DNA of 57,065 nucleotides from a virus. Positions 9,801 through 17,805 of the stretch are shown one piece after another. The translations under genes and the position numbers were made by a program. The notes below the pieces were generated by a model. That model saw only the letters and a list, made by a program, of their open reading frames with translations, did not search any database and had not been told where the DNA came from. The stretch's first letter is position 1. Every line of letters starts with the position of its first letter. Location of the stretch: positions 1 through 57,065 of the IMG/VR virus record IMGVR_UViG_3300033388_003385; one strand, written 5' to 3'.

Positions 9801-10110
9801 CCGATTGATCCAGGTCACCCGCAGTCGCGCCAACAACCGGGATGCGGTATTGCACAAGGAGCCCCGCGCTACCGCCGACCTTATTGACCTCAAGCACATT
9901 GAGCGCATCCGTGACGTATGTACCTGTTACCGTCGACGAGTTGACGACTTGGCTTGAGGTGTAGTCATTTGCAATAGGGACCACATCGCCTGAACGCCCG
10001 TTCCAGCTGGATACCCCGGTATTTTGTGAGGCCTGGAATGGGTCGTTAGCCAGTTCAAGCGCTACTTGAACTTCGACCAGCTCTAATGTTACATGCGCTG
10101 TAGTCGGCAC
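6850..10110 (-). CDS. Tail fibre protein with tandem repeat modules, 1,086 aa
   Basis: After an N-terminal attachment region (about residues 1-70, VTLELVEVQVALELANDPF), the protein carries at least three near-identical modules of roughly 140 residues. Each contains VATQDG-x-x-LLGRAGG, TMTPTTLTASRTYTFPD, NHNDLLSIQGG, EYYHLNSAQHSAF and IPVVGA-AAGVLAESTW-ING segments. The copies show at DNA level near 8820-8900, 9200-9260 and 9620-9690. YYHL-x-x-x-QH motifs are characteristic of trimeric fibre shafts. The last about 350 residues are unique and likely form the receptor-binding end. The repeats are recombination-prone, so module number may vary between relatives. Confidence 0.88.
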   Translation of the reverse strand: MPTTAHVTLELVEVQVALELANDPFQASQNTGVSSWNGRSGDVVPIANDYTSSQVVNSSTVTGTYVTDALNVLEVNKVGGSAGLLVQYRIPVVGATAGDLDQSAWSINSSTMTAPATAAIEAATVLSFTTPLVAAVGSGGFLSTQVATQDGLRLLGRAGGTSSYIGTMTPTTLTASRTYTFPDSTGTVITTGSPANHNDLLSIQGGTAGEYYHLNSAQHSAFVALNTQFAIPVVGAAAGVLAESTWLINGSSLTAPAIATISAATSLALSIPTISHTGTGGLSTTQAATQDGVKLLGRAGGTGSYFGTLTPTVLTANRTFTLPDADIIFSGSGSALTSGRVPYATTGGILTDSANLLFNGTTLTAHTLTVSTGALTLPAAGTITAATSISLSSPAIIALGAGGVTSTQAATQDGMQLLGRSGGSSSYVGTMTPTTLTASRAYTFPDASGTVITTGNPANHNDLLSIQGGTSSEYYHLTSAQHSAFVGLSTQYTIPVVGAAAGVLAESTWSINGNTMTAAAVAEIAAATSLNLAAITTITASRATTPASIGDFLTFPVIAIDDTAMAQGVGGCISFRGKYNTGGAMATFAAIWAEKEDGINGNFLGALLIGTTSNATGYPVEAMRVNSSRAILINSESQYASEKLGVNGDAYINGDITATGSLNLVASSPSWAAGQLSYDSVTKTFLADTGFSGVRVNVGQENHVRFFNDTGVKIDNGTPVNASGVDVTNGVVKGIVADAASPQTSSAVIGLATADVLDGQVGVATRHGEVNDIDTSLLGLGGILYLAPGGGLTNTRPQEPETILILGTVEIVNASTGRVLVDLSKFRRRGASRSYSFTSQGIGTGTWYKGGFYDWSATDSNLDEGATTQTYGTSGTAYAAHAGCVPSGPGTVNTGQVGLRVTGTEDSETGAQVATQIGIITEDITTLTADVMAETSEKFSGQVTYDLYIVSGSPTAYSLDFNYGYSKYEDFGNRDATVTGIDVVWQGGGNDTGFDVALLHHKAAGWTYAATGFTPGNGDIARRSVDQTIDGNVSNGVDGAWKRIDLNQFIDGNGSEGVIYEIITGSINTIQTMDLHISAVSEELTK

Positions 10111-10124
10111 GGGATGATTTCCTT

Positions 10125-10565
10125 TTATTCAATCAACAGGCAGATTGCCCGCATTTGCTCCAGTGAGATATCGTCAGGCACATCGACTTTAGAAACGGCG
10201 TGCACCTCGACCGTTATTTCTTCGTTCATCGTTTCTTCAAGCTCTTTCAGCACAGCGGCGTGGTATTCCAGTAGCTTGTCATGTTCCTCATGGAACGCCG
10301 TAAGTTCAGCAACCAGGAAACCCGTTTCATTACGCATCGGCGAACCGTCTTCATTTACGGCGGCGTATTTCTCGCCGAGCTTATCGCGCGAACGCGAATA
10401 ATCCGAGACAACCTCATTCGCCTTGGCAACCGCCCTGACTTCAGAGCTGAGCATGTCGATTGATTTACTAATGGCGTAGCAGAGTTTCACGCCCTTAAGC
10501 CCGTCGAGATTAGCCAGTGCAGCGGCGAGTGATACGATTTCTTTACGTGTACGTTTCAGTTCCAT
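10125..10565 (-). CDS. Helical virion-region protein, DUF1617-like, 146 aa
   Basis: Mostly alpha-helical: a Lys/Leu-rich N-terminus, RDKLGEKYAAVNEDGSP in the centre, then a Glu-rich helix. The pattern recalls the DUF1617 family of small phage proteins, which often lie among structural genes and whose function is unknown. It lies between the fibre gene and the adaptor genes. The upstream leader contains CCAGATAGGTAT, also seen before the radical SAM gene at 41332. Confidence 0.6.
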   Translation of the reverse strand: MELKRTRKEIVSLAAALANLDGLKGVKLCYAISKSIDMLSSEVRAVAKANEVVSDYSRSRDKLGEKYAAVNEDGSPMRNETGFLVAELTAFHEEHDKLLEYHAAVLKELEETMNEEITVEVHAVSKVDVPDDISLEQMRAICLLIE

Positions 10566-10583
10566 GTGAATACCTATCTGGGT

Positions 10584-10934
10584 TTAGGTGGTTGCGAGAT
10601 ACAGAGAAAAGTGTTGCTGTGCTAGCCCGGCGTTCGAGTCGTCGCCCGAGTCCTCGGCGAACGTGCGGTATGCCAGGTAATGCGCCATCGGCTCGCGGTA
10701 AGTGTCGCTGATATCGAGTGTTGTCGTGCTAACCGTTGTGGTATTGAGCTCTGTGTATGTGCCGAGCGACCCGTCAGCGCCGAGCAGGTGCATAGGTCTG
10801 CGCCCGTAGAGATCCTGCATACCGTCGTTCAGGTAGTCCACCATGTCCGCGAGCGGGTAACGCTTATTCGAGTCATCGCCGCGCAGGTCGTTTATGATCC
10901 GCCATGCTACATCGATTATATCTTGGCCGGTCAT
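10584..10934 (-). CDS. Head-tail adaptor / tail tube A-like protein (DUF6682-like), 116 aa
   Basis: The sequence opens with DIIDVAWRIINDLRGDD, then RYPLADMVDYLNDGMQDLYGRRP, the helical layout of the short-tailed-phage adaptor-like family in which a helix bundle packs on the portal ring. It overlaps the upstream 211-residue adaptor gene by 4 nt. Both genes sit between capsid genes and tail fibre, as expected for connector components. The family assignment is by pattern and not verified. Confidence 0.65.
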   Translation of the reverse strand: MTGQDIIDVAWRIINDLRGDDSNKRYPLADMVDYLNDGMQDLYGRRPMHLLGADGSLGTYTELNTTTVSTTTLDISDTYREPMAHYLAYRTFAEDSGDDSNAGLAQQHFSLYLATT

Positions 10935-11566
10935 GTAAAGGCCCTCATCTGCACGGCGTCGATGCGTCCGCTTTGGTTTTGTGAGAGGATGAGGCGTTTA
11001 ACATCGCCAACGCCTTGGTGATACATCTGCAACGCCTGCTGTGAACCTTCCGGCGAGTACCAGGGTGCGGGCTCGTTCGGGTCGATTGGATCTTTACGCA
11101 GCGCATACAGAGCGTAGTAGGAGATGTGCTGTCCCCATCGGTTTAGGATGTAATCCGGGTATAAAACGCAATCCATTTGCGGCTCATAGATCACCGTTAC
11201 CTGGATATCGTAATCATCGATAACCGGCGCGGGGTCGAGCGTCAGCGTGGTATTGCCGTCGAACTTCCATTGGTCGGGCCGGAGTTCGCCCGTTTTATCA
11301 ACGTCTTCCGTAGTCTCGGCATCATCCTCATGCACGTAGACCGTTACCACTCGCTTGAAGTTCATCAGCGCATATTCACTGGTCAACGTGTAATCCTTCT
11401 GCTCATCAACTGTTGCGATATCCGCAAGCGTTTCCTCTAGGAGCTCTGTATCGAGAAAGAATTGCCGCGCCGCAGTCCGGAGCGCCCAGAGTTGCAGGTT
11501 TTCCGGGCATCGCCCAACGAAGGGCGAGACCTGGTTAAGAAGCGTATTCACGTTGGCCGTAGCCAT
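10931..11566 (-). CDS. Connector/tail adaptor protein, 211 aa
   Basis: An alpha/beta protein: an N-terminal helix pair (FVGRCPENLQLWALRTAARQ) followed by beta strands with DYDIQVTVIYEP and a C-terminal helix region (ILNRWGQHISYYALYALRKD). This is the layout of head-completion or tail-tube A-like proteins that assemble below the portal. Gene order after coat and before tail genes, and the 4-nt overlap with the next adaptor, support a connector role. No catalytic motif is visible. Confidence 0.7.
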   Translation of the reverse strand: MATANVNTLLNQVSPFVGRCPENLQLWALRTAARQFFLDTELLEETLADIATVDEQKDYTLTSEYALMNFKRVVTVYVHEDDAETTEDVDKTGELRPDQWKFDGNTTLTLDPAPVIDDYDIQVTVIYEPQMDCVLYPDYILNRWGQHISYYALYALRKDPIDPNEPAPWYSPEGSQQALQMYHQGVGDVKRLILSQNQSGRIDAVQMRAFT

Positions 11567-11568
11567 TT

Positions 11569-12171
11569 TTAGGACTCCAGGTTGGCCATGTATTGCGTTT
11601 GCAGCTCAAGACAAATCTCGACGAGATCGCCCTTCGACGCCGCGTCAGGTAGGTTGACCGTGCGCTTTACGTCATGCGCGTGGACGATTAGCTGTTCTTT
11701 GTTGAGCCGTCTGAGTCCCGGCTCGGTTATCATCGTCGGTTCCGGCTGGAACTCGATGGATTCTTCGACCGGCGCGGGTGGAGGTGCAGAGAGATCAATC
11801 GGCTTCAAGTTGTCCGGTGGCGGGGGCAACGGCGTTTCTGCCTGGGCGTCAGCCGTAATGAGCCCAGTCGGTGTAAGCGTTGTATTAGCGGCAGTTGTGG
11901 TAACCGCGCCGCCTTCCAAGGCCTTAAGCCTGGCCTGCAGCGCTTGGTTCTGCTCCATAAGAGTTCGTTCACGCTCTGAGATGCCTGGGGCGCGGGCTAG
12001 ATCGGCGCTGCCGAGCGAATCCAAATCGAGCTTGACGTGTTTGCCGTTCTTGTCCAGGTGAACGGTTCCGCCGCGAAAGTCCGTGCGTTTAGCCAGCACC
12101 GGCGACCATGTAAGGATGAGCCCGTCTGTAATCCGTTGTACGATTCGTTGAGTTTTTACTGCTTCACTCAT
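11569..12171 (-). CDS. Capsid-region protein with Pro-rich linker and SAP/HeH-like tail, 200 aa
   Basis: The first about 60 residues form a basic beta-like segment (GGTVHLDKNGKHVKLDL), followed by a coiled-coil stretch (ERTLMEQNQALQARLKALE), a Pro/Thr/Ala-rich linker, and a C-terminal helix-extension-helix-like motif (LNKEQLIVHAHDVKRTVN then SKGDLVEICLELQ) resembling LEM/SAP/HeH modules often found in small phage head proteins. A DNA-contacting or head accessory role is inferred. Confidence 0.6.
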   Translation of the reverse strand: MSEAVKTQRIVQRITDGLILTWSPVLAKRTDFRGGTVHLDKNGKHVKLDLDSLGSADLARAPGISERERTLMEQNQALQARLKALEGGAVTTTAANTTLTPTGLITADAQAETPLPPPPDNLKPIDLSAPPPAPVEESIEFQPEPTMITEPGLRRLNKEQLIVHAHDVKRTVNLPDAASKGDLVEICLELQTQYMANLES

Positions 12172-12195
12172 TGTGAGACCTCTATTAAATGGTTC

Positions 12196-12225
12196 CTATC
12201 TGGGATGCCCGGCGAGTCTCCCCGC
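12196..12225 (-). terminator. Hairpin between decoration and adaptor-region genes
   Basis: On the minus strand CGGCG and CGCCG arms enclose an eight-base loop between genes at 12239 and 12171. No strong U-run follows, so this is more likely a partial terminator or an mRNA-stabilising hairpin than a full stop. Confidence 0.35.
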
Positions 12226-12238
12226 CGAGCGGACACGC

Positions 12239-12721
12239 TTAGTACGTGTTGACTTCTTTGTTGTCACCGATGTCCATGCAGAGCGCAATGAAATCGACAA
12301 CAGCCGTATCAGCGGTGTTGTTAAACAACGCACCGATGTAAGCAGTATTTGCGGTATAGACCTTACCGTAGGTGTTCGCCCCGCCGCCGCCGCCATAGCC
12401 GATGTCGGTAGAAAGCGAGCGGTTCACAGCGGCAGAGTTGCCGTTGATGCCGTCGAGATAGCCGTCTGCGTCTACCTCAGCATCGGTAGCAACCAAGTAG
12501 TCGCCAACATCGATGGTGAGTGTTCCGCCTTCAGCAGTCCGAACGATAGCCATCACATCCAACACCATAGTGTTAGCCGGGATGACCCACAATTTTGCGA
12601 CGTTAGCCGCTGTAACGCCAGTCACGGACGTATCGAGCCGTTTCTTGAGGGTGAAAAGCTCACCGGATTCAGTAACCGGCAGACGAACGCCGTCGCCAAC
12701 TGAGTAATCTACAACTGCCAT
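12239..12721 (-). CDS. Head decoration-like protein, 160 aa
   Basis: The protein is Ala, Val, Thr, Asp and Gly rich, predicted beta-strand throughout, with a flexible GYGGGGGANTYG loop. It follows the coat gene directly and has a good ribosome-binding site (AAGGA) in its leader. Size and order fit a capsid decoration or head-stabilising protein. No enzyme motif is visible, and the specific family is not recognised. Confidence 0.65.
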   Translation of the reverse strand: MAVVDYSVGDGVRLPVTESGELFTLKKRLDTSVTGVTAANVAKLWVIPANTMVLDVMAIVRTAEGGTLTIDVGDYLVATDAEVDADGYLDGINGNSAAVNRSLSTDIGYGGGGGANTYGKVYTANTAYIGALFNNTADTAVVDFIALCMDIGDNKEVNTY

Positions 12722-12754
12722 GATAAACAGTCCTTTTTTGTACCTATTGGAAGC

Positions 12755-12772
12755 GCGGCCCCGGAGGGCCGC
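12755..12772 (-). terminator. GC-rich hairpin after the coat gene
   Basis: Perfect 7-bp arms GCGGCCC and GGGCCGC with a 4-base loop lie just downstream of the coat stop codon on the minus strand. There is no immediate U-tract, so it may attenuate transcription or protect the coat mRNA from 3' decay, which would set coat above downstream genes. Confidence 0.5.
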
Positions 12773-12792
12773 ACACCCAGATAGGAGATTAT

Positions 12793-13713
12793 TTAGCCTC
12801 TACGGATGTAGAAGTGGCCCAGACCTTCCGGCTTGGTCACTTTGTAGCCGTATGCCTGGAGGGAGCGCATGAGCTGGCCGAAGTCATCCGGGTTGTCGAT
12901 TGTTTCAGTCGCCGTCATCTGCGAAGCGAACGCAATCGCATGCTTTTGACCGAAGATCGCGTTATCGACGTTGTAGCCGCTGTCGGCTGTCCGCGTCAGG
13001 TTGTTGGTCATGTAGACCGTGAACCGATCAATCATGCCGATTCGACCGTTACGCAGAACGCTTTTACCGTCGCCGGTCAAAGAAGCGTCTTTGAGGTCGG
13101 ACGATTTCAACTTACCGCAAGCCCATGCGGGCAGTGCGATGTAGCGGTCTTCGTCTGGTGCGTCCTGTTCGTCGAGAACAACGCCGCAATCAACGATCTT
13201 GTCGAGGATATTTTCGCTGGTAAGAGCGAGCGGAGTACCGGTAACGCCGAGGTTGATATCGCCGGAGATTTTGCCAGCGTTCGCACCAGCATTCGCAGCA
13301 GCTACGTCGCCGTAGACCTGCGAGAGCATTTCACCGTCAATCTGGATCTTCTGCAGCGTCGACGCGTGCACCGCCCACTTCTGGACGAAGTCGATATCGA
13401 CCTGCTTCTTGTCGAGAGCATTGATGGCCATCGCCCAGTAGAAGCCCTTGTCGATCAGCAGATCGAGGCTGGACGGGTCAGGGTTTTCGTACTGGAGTTT
13501 CTGGCCCTTGGTGTAGGCGCGCGATACGATCTCGGGGAGCGTACGGATGGTGAGTGTGTCACCAAACTTCTGGATCTCACCTTCGTAATCAGTATTAGCA
13601 ATTGCCCCGAAAATGGTGGCTTTATAGAACTCCACCAAGAGCAATGTCGAGTACAGCGTAGGAATGTACGAACCGGATAGGTTCGGATGGCCTTCTGCGG
13701 TCGGGTATGACAT
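12793..13713 (-). CDS. Major capsid protein (HK97-fold), 306 aa
   Basis: Located directly after a scaffold gene and followed by a hairpin and a decoration-like gene. The N-terminal part has a helix (LLLVEFYKATIFGAIANTDYEG) and a spine region (GDTLTIRTLPEIVSRAYTKG). The centre has LLIDKGFYWAMAINALDKKQVD, and the C-terminal half contains the P-domain-like RYIALPAWACGKL and IGMIDRFTVYMTNN segments. These match HK97-like major coat proteins of podophages in pattern and length. It forms the icosahedral shell around scaffold and portal. Confidence 0.85.
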   Translation of the reverse strand: MSYPTAEGHPNLSGSYIPTLYSTLLLVEFYKATIFGAIANTDYEGEIQKFGDTLTIRTLPEIVSRAYTKGQKLQYENPDPSSLDLLIDKGFYWAMAINALDKKQVDIDFVQKWAVHASTLQKIQIDGEMLSQVYGDVAAANAGANAGKISGDINLGVTGTPLALTSENILDKIVDCGVVLDEQDAPDEDRYIALPAWACGKLKSSDLKDASLTGDGKSVLRNGRIGMIDRFTVYMTNNLTRTADSGYNVDNAIFGQKHAIAFASQMTATETIDNPDDFGQLMRSLQAYGYKVTKPEGLGHFYIRRG

Positions 13714-13749
13714 TATATTTCTCCGTAGCCGCCGCTACGCACAAGGGGA

Positions 13750-14844
13750 CTACATCGCAGCTTGCATATTTGGCTGGACGACGCGGCCCTCTCGCATCAT
13801 TACGGCGAGCTCAGCTTGCTTTTCCCGCGCCCGTTCCGGAGTCATCACGCCCTTGGTAAGTTCCTGCATCTCACGTTGCCACTGGTCGAGCGGCATTGTT
13901 TGTTTGCTGAATTCACCTGGAGACGGTGTTGCGCCGGTTTCGGGAACGACCTGGGATTCAAGCCCAGGTGTGGATGGTGGGGTGGAAGGTAAGTGTTGCG
14001 AATAAGTCTCGAATAACGTCGCCGCCCGTAAAGGGTCGTATGCATGATACGAATCCTCTATCAGCTCCCCGTATGTCAGCCCGCTCATCGGCTCTTTCTG
14101 CCCTTTCCACTGTGTAAACTCCGGCGTCGACTCCATCTGCTCCCATGCGGGAACTATGTTGGAGAGATCAGCAAAGAACTCACGATCCTGCTGCTGCTGT
14201 TGGCGTTTTTCCAAACCCTCAAAACGTTGGTCGAGTACTGATGGCATCGGCTCATCTTGTGGAACAGAGGATGCCGCAGGCTGGCTCAGCTGCAGCATAG
14301 CAAGATGCTGTCGCCAATAGTCTTCGCCGTAGTCTTCGAGAGCTTTGGGTTCAATCCTCCGCTGAAGTTCAGCGTCAGATATCTGCGCCATCGCCGCTTC
14401 GGGGTCGAACGCGACCGGTTGAGTAGCAGGTTGCTGCGTTTGCACACGACGCTGGGCATCGGGAGCCTGAGCCATCTGCTGTTGCAATGCAGCGATTTGT
14501 GCGTCTTTCTCCTGATTGCCCCGGCGTAGCTCGCGCGTTTCCGCGTTATACTTACCGGTAAGCACTTTATACTTATGCATAAAGCTGTCGTCCGATTGCG
14601 GAGCCACAGGGGGAGCCTGGGTATTCTGCATAGCCGGAGCAGGTGCCTGTACAGGAGTCGGAGCGACGACCGAAGGATTATTACTCGGTAGAGTCGTATC
14701 CTGGGCCGTCAGCGGATTGGGTTCAGTGGGGGCTGTTTGGGGGGTGCTCTCAGGTGTTCCCGGTTGGGGAGCCTGATTACCGCTCAGCAAAGAATCCATT
14801 TGCTGTTGCAGAGCTTTGGGAACGTTTTCGTTACTATCTGGCAT
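13750..14844 (-). CDS. Scaffolding protein, 364 aa
   Basis: A highly hydrophilic protein rich in Gln, Pro, Ala and Glu, with coiled-coil (NAETRELRRGNQEKDAQI, ALQQQM) and disordered Pro-rich regions. It starts at 14844, has a helical C-terminus (ERAREKQAELAVMMREGR) and lies immediately upstream of the coat gene. Composition, length and position are those of capsid assembly scaffolds. No protease domain is visible, so it may exit intact or be cleaved by another protein. Confidence 0.8.
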   Translation of the reverse strand: MPDSNENVPKALQQQMDSLLSGNQAPQPGTPESTPQTAPTEPNPLTAQDTTLPSNNPSVVAPTPVQAPAPAMQNTQAPPVAPQSDDSFMHKYKVLTGKYNAETRELRRGNQEKDAQIAALQQQMAQAPDAQRRVQTQQPATQPVAFDPEAAMAQISDAELQRRIEPKALEDYGEDYWRQHLAMLQLSQPAASSVPQDEPMPSVLDQRFEGLEKRQQQQQDREFFADLSNIVPAWEQMESTPEFTQWKGQKEPMSGLTYGELIEDSYHAYDPLRAATLFETYSQHLPSTPPSTPGLESQVVPETGATPSPGEFSKQTMPLDQWQREMQELTKGVMTPERAREKQAELAVMMREGRVVQPNMQAAM

Positions 14845-14898
14845 AACTTATCCTTTCCATTGTTCGTGAGCCCGTTTTGGGTGTTCACATGCCGGAGC

Positions 14899-15162
14899 CT
14901 ACGTCAGGTGTTCCGGCGAAAATTGTTTAGCCGTATCAATCGCCTTGATATGGTCGTGTGCGTTATCGCAGTAGTTCAGGATCTCCCCGAGCTCGCGCGC
15001 CCGGCCTTGAAGCTCGCGAATTTGCGGGATGTCTTGGGCAGTGACCATGCGCGCTTGGGCATCGGCAAGCGACGAGCGCAAGAGTCCGCGTAGTGGCGCG
15101 AAATGCGGGTCGCTCTGGAGCATCGCGATATGGTGCAACGTCTTTTCATCGGGTTGGATCAT
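14899..15162 (-). CDS. Small helical head protein, 87 aa
   Basis: A short helical protein (DEKTLHHIAMLQSDPHFAPL and later GRARELGEILNYCDNAHDH) whose ATG overlaps the portal stop codon by 4 nt, so translation is coupled to portal. Small proteins of this kind between portal and scaffold occur in many podophages. No function is assigned beyond head morphogenesis. Confidence 0.65.
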   Translation of the reverse strand: MIQPDEKTLHHIAMLQSDPHFAPLRGLLRSSLADAQARMVTAQDIPQIRELQGRARELGEILNYCDNAHDHIKAIDTAKQFSPEHLT

Positions 15163-17180
15163 GCTTGAACCCCCTGAGCCCCGGCCTGCGCCTGCTGTTG
15201 AGTCCCTTGCATTTCAGACTCGACCCCTTTCACCAGATTTGGATTGACTATGTCATTAGGGTTCGGCGTCTGTTGCTCAAGTGATTGGCGCGTGCGTTGG
15301 CGTAGATCCTGTTCACTGGGGACCAGCTTATCCACCGCGATATCGAGACCTTTCGCAACCTCACGCAGCAGCGTTGCCCGGCCTTCCATCCCAATGATTT
15401 CCATGTCAATCGGGTTCGCCGTCATCTGCAGGAATTCCTGACGCCGTAACTGAGTCTGTTCCTTGACCAGGATCGCCAGCGCGCCGCGGGGAATGATCTG
15501 CGCATCGCCTTTCATCAGCGCGTATTGATCATCGGGCAGATAGCGCATGTTCCAGGTGTAGAGCCGCTCCATGAGGAGCCGCAGTACATATTGATCCACG
15601 TTCTTAATAACCCGTTTGATTCCGCGCGAGGCCGATTTCATCAGCATTCCCAAGCCAGTCGCCGTCTCAGCCGCCCCACCAACGTCCTGATTGCCGTAGA
15701 CGTATCGCGGGATCATCGTAAGCTCATCGGCCTGGGTGAAGAAGAATTCAGAGACCGCAATCAGCTCCGACGCATTGCTTTGCGGCTGGAAAAAGTCGAC
15801 CGGGTTGGAGTTGTTCGTTTGTTTCCCATGATATTTCCATACCTTCCAGGGGAACATGTTGTTAACGCCAGCAACCTCTTCCGGCGGCAGTGCATCAATA
15901 TCAAGCTTGACCTGTGGCCCGGACGCGATGCTTAGGTTATTGATGAGATTGCGCTGCGTCGCGTTGAGCGCATCTTGGCAATGCGTCATTTGCTCGGGAA
16001 GACTGCGGATACCCCAGATGGACGATGGATTGTGGAACCACGAGCATACGAAATAGGGGCGGCGGTCGAGCGGATCAGGGTTGAGCACTGCTTTAACGAT
16101 GTAATTACCGATCAATACGGCATTCACCTCATAATAGCGGAAAGGATCGTCGATCCCCTTCATACCCCATTCCTGGAGCAGTGAACCGGGAACCGAGCCC
16201 CAGAACTCAATAGATTGAAGGGTTCCATGTGAATACGTATCGTGATACAGCAGCTCACGCTCATCGAGCGTTTCATGTTCGGACTCACCGTCTTGGTAAA
16301 CCCCATGGCCTACACGGTAACCGCGCGGATAGTTCGCCAGCACATCGTTGATTGCTTCGTTTTTGTAGCCCTCAACCCCGCGCATTTCAGACAGAGCCTT
16401 TGAATCCCAATGTGTAATTTCACAGATATAGGTGTCTTGAACCCGCCGTGAATTCGGGCCAGGGTAGAACCAAAACGGGTCAATCGCTTCAAACGTTGGA
16501 ACAGCCTCAGTGACTACCTCACACGAAGTGTTACCCACCTCATCAGTAACCCACTTGAGTTTCTTGCGATGGCGGATGACTGGCCCTTTAAGGATCGCGC
16601 TGGGGTAGACAGTCAGGTACGAGATAAATTCAGTAAACGCCAGGTTGAAATCACCTTCGGCACATTGGTCTTCCATCTTCTGCGACATCCGGTCAGCACG
16701 CTCGCGCGCTTCCTCGTACGTCTCGCTCATGATTTTGTCGTAGAGCGATTCGGCGTAGTTCGTCACATCCTCAGGAGCTGGCGCGCCCATGGCCTGGAAC
16801 TCGCGCACTGTTTGTTCAACGATCCCGCGCTTAACATCTTCGGGGAGGTCAGGGATAGGAGTAGGGACAACGTCCCAGGGTTTATCCGAGGCAGGCGTAA
16901 ATACATCGCCCATCCACGCCTCAGCCGCCTGCGTTTTTACCTGAGTGACGTTCGCATACAGCCGAGAGCCGCCGGAGCGTTGAATAGCGTCCAACTTTTC
17001 CTTCGTGTAGCGCCCCGCGTTCTGCCGTTTACAGATGAGTAAACGCTGCGTGACGTTTGTTGTCGACCGGAATAACTCCGCATCCTCATACGCGCTAAGC
17101 ACATATGCAGACAACTGCGATATAATCGGCTTTTGTTGTTGCTGCGAGTCCTGGTGTTTAGCCAGTGATTCCGCAGTCAT
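15159..17180 (-). CDS. Portal protein (podovirus head-tail connector), about 673 aa
   Basis: The portal forms the dodecameric ring for DNA packaging and tail attachment. Segments typical of podovirus portals are visible: SGPQVKLDIDALPPEEV, then AVSEFFFTQADELTMIPRY, AETATGLGMLMKSASRGIK and VDQYVLRLLMERLYTWNMRY, with a Gln-rich C-terminus. The frame is open further upstream but that part is antisense to a plus-strand gene and the promoter. I therefore take ATG 17178-17180; a TTG about 33 nt upstream with a better-spaced GAGG is an alternative. First gene of the late operon. Confidence 0.85.
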   Translation of the reverse strand: MTAESLAKHQDSQQQQKPIISQLSAYVLSAYEDAELFRSTTNVTQRLLICKRQNAGRYTKEKLDAIQRSGGSRLYANVTQVKTQAAEAWMGDVFTPASDKPWDVVPTPIPDLPEDVKRGIVEQTVREFQAMGAPAPEDVTNYAESLYDKIMSETYEEARERADRMSQKMEDQCAEGDFNLAFTEFISYLTVYPSAILKGPVIRHRKKLKWVTDEVGNTSCEVVTEAVPTFEAIDPFWFYPGPNSRRVQDTYICEITHWDSKALSEMRGVEGYKNEAINDVLANYPRGYRVGHGVYQDGESEHETLDERELLYHDTYSHGTLQSIEFWGSVPGSLLQEWGMKGIDDPFRYYEVNAVLIGNYIVKAVLNPDPLDRRPYFVCSWFHNPSSIWGIRSLPEQMTHCQDALNATQRNLINNLSIASGPQVKLDIDALPPEEVAGVNNMFPWKVWKYHGKQTNNSNPVDFFQPQSNASELIAVSEFFFTQADELTMIPRYVYGNQDVGGAAETATGLGMLMKSASRGIKRVIKNVDQYVLRLLMERLYTWNMRYLPDDQYALMKGDAQIIPRGALAILVKEQTQLRRQEFLQMTANPIDMEIIGMEGRATLLREVAKGLDIAVDKLVPSEQDLRQRTRQSLEQQTPNPNDIVNPNLVKGVESEMQGTQQQAQAGAQGVQA

Positions 17181-17240
17181 ATCCTGATTCGACTTGATCT
17201 GAAGAAGCGACAAAGCCAACCTCGTATCACAGACACTACC

Positions 17241-17278
17241 TGTACATCCATTGTACACAGCTATGCAATCAATGTCAA
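17241..17278 (-). promoter_or_regulatory. Late-operon promoter with paired TGTACA operator
   Basis: On the minus strand TTGACA (17273-17278), a 17-nt spacer and TACAAT (17250-17255) form a near-consensus sigma-70 promoter pointing at the portal gene. Two TGTACA boxes at 17241-17246 and 17252-17257, 11 nt apart, overlap and follow the -10. The same arrangement occurs before the small-terminase gene at 26303-26349, so both operons probably respond to one regulator. Confidence 0.75.
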
Positions 17279-17373
17279 TATCAGATGAATAATCAAATAA
17301 AGATGAAGTAGGGTCTATCGCCTGGCAGACGACTGATAGTAACGTAATCCCTCGAACTAATGGAGGACCACAC

Positions 17374-17766
17374 ATGGGAACCGTAACAAGGACGGTGCGA
17401 TATGACGGCGCGACCCGCCGGGAATGGATCGCGCAACGCAAGTTGGAAGTGAGAACCCGCCGGGAGACCGTTGAGGGCGTCATGGGTTGTTTGATCGCCA
17501 CCGCCCCAAGCGAGCGCCGAAAGGTTAAGACTATCACCCTGCGGATCACCGAGGACGAGCTGGAGATAATGAACACCACACAACCGGAGCTGACGCTAGG
17601 CGATGCCCGTCTATTGACAGTGAAGGAGACAGCACTATTGTTACAACGTTCGCAGAAACAGGTAAGGCGTTACCTCAAGAGCGGCCATTTGTCCGGGCGC
17701 AAGAGTCCAGGGAATGGCAATTGGCTGATCGATGAGCGCGCTGTACAGGAGTTTCTAAGGACGTAA
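17374..17766 (+). CDS. HTH (MerR/excisionase-type) DNA-binding protein, 130 aa
   Basis: The C-terminal half carries a helix-turn-helix of the HTH_17/excisionase type (LLTVKETALLLQRSQKQVRR, then YLKSGHLSGRK and WLIDERAVQEFL). The N-terminal 70 residues are basic with a beta-like TITLRITEDELEIM element. Start ATG 17374 follows GGAGG. It opens the plus-strand island, divergent from the portal promoter, with a membrane protein gene and a repeat array downstream, and could regulate either direction. Confidence 0.7.
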   Translation: MGTVTRTVRYDGATRREWIAQRKLEVRTRRETVEGVMGCLIATAPSERRKVKTITLRITEDELEIMNTTQPELTLGDARLLTVKETALLLQRSQKQVRRYLKSGHLSGRKSPGNGNWLIDERAVQEFLRT

Positions 17767-17805
17767 CACACCGAAAAAAACACCGAAGACAAGGGGACCA
17801 CCGAA

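Noticed and set aside
17181-17579. N-terminal 130 residues of the longest portal frame
   Set aside because: This stretch is antisense to the HTH gene and contains the late promoter, so the portal start is placed at 17180 or slightly upstream.
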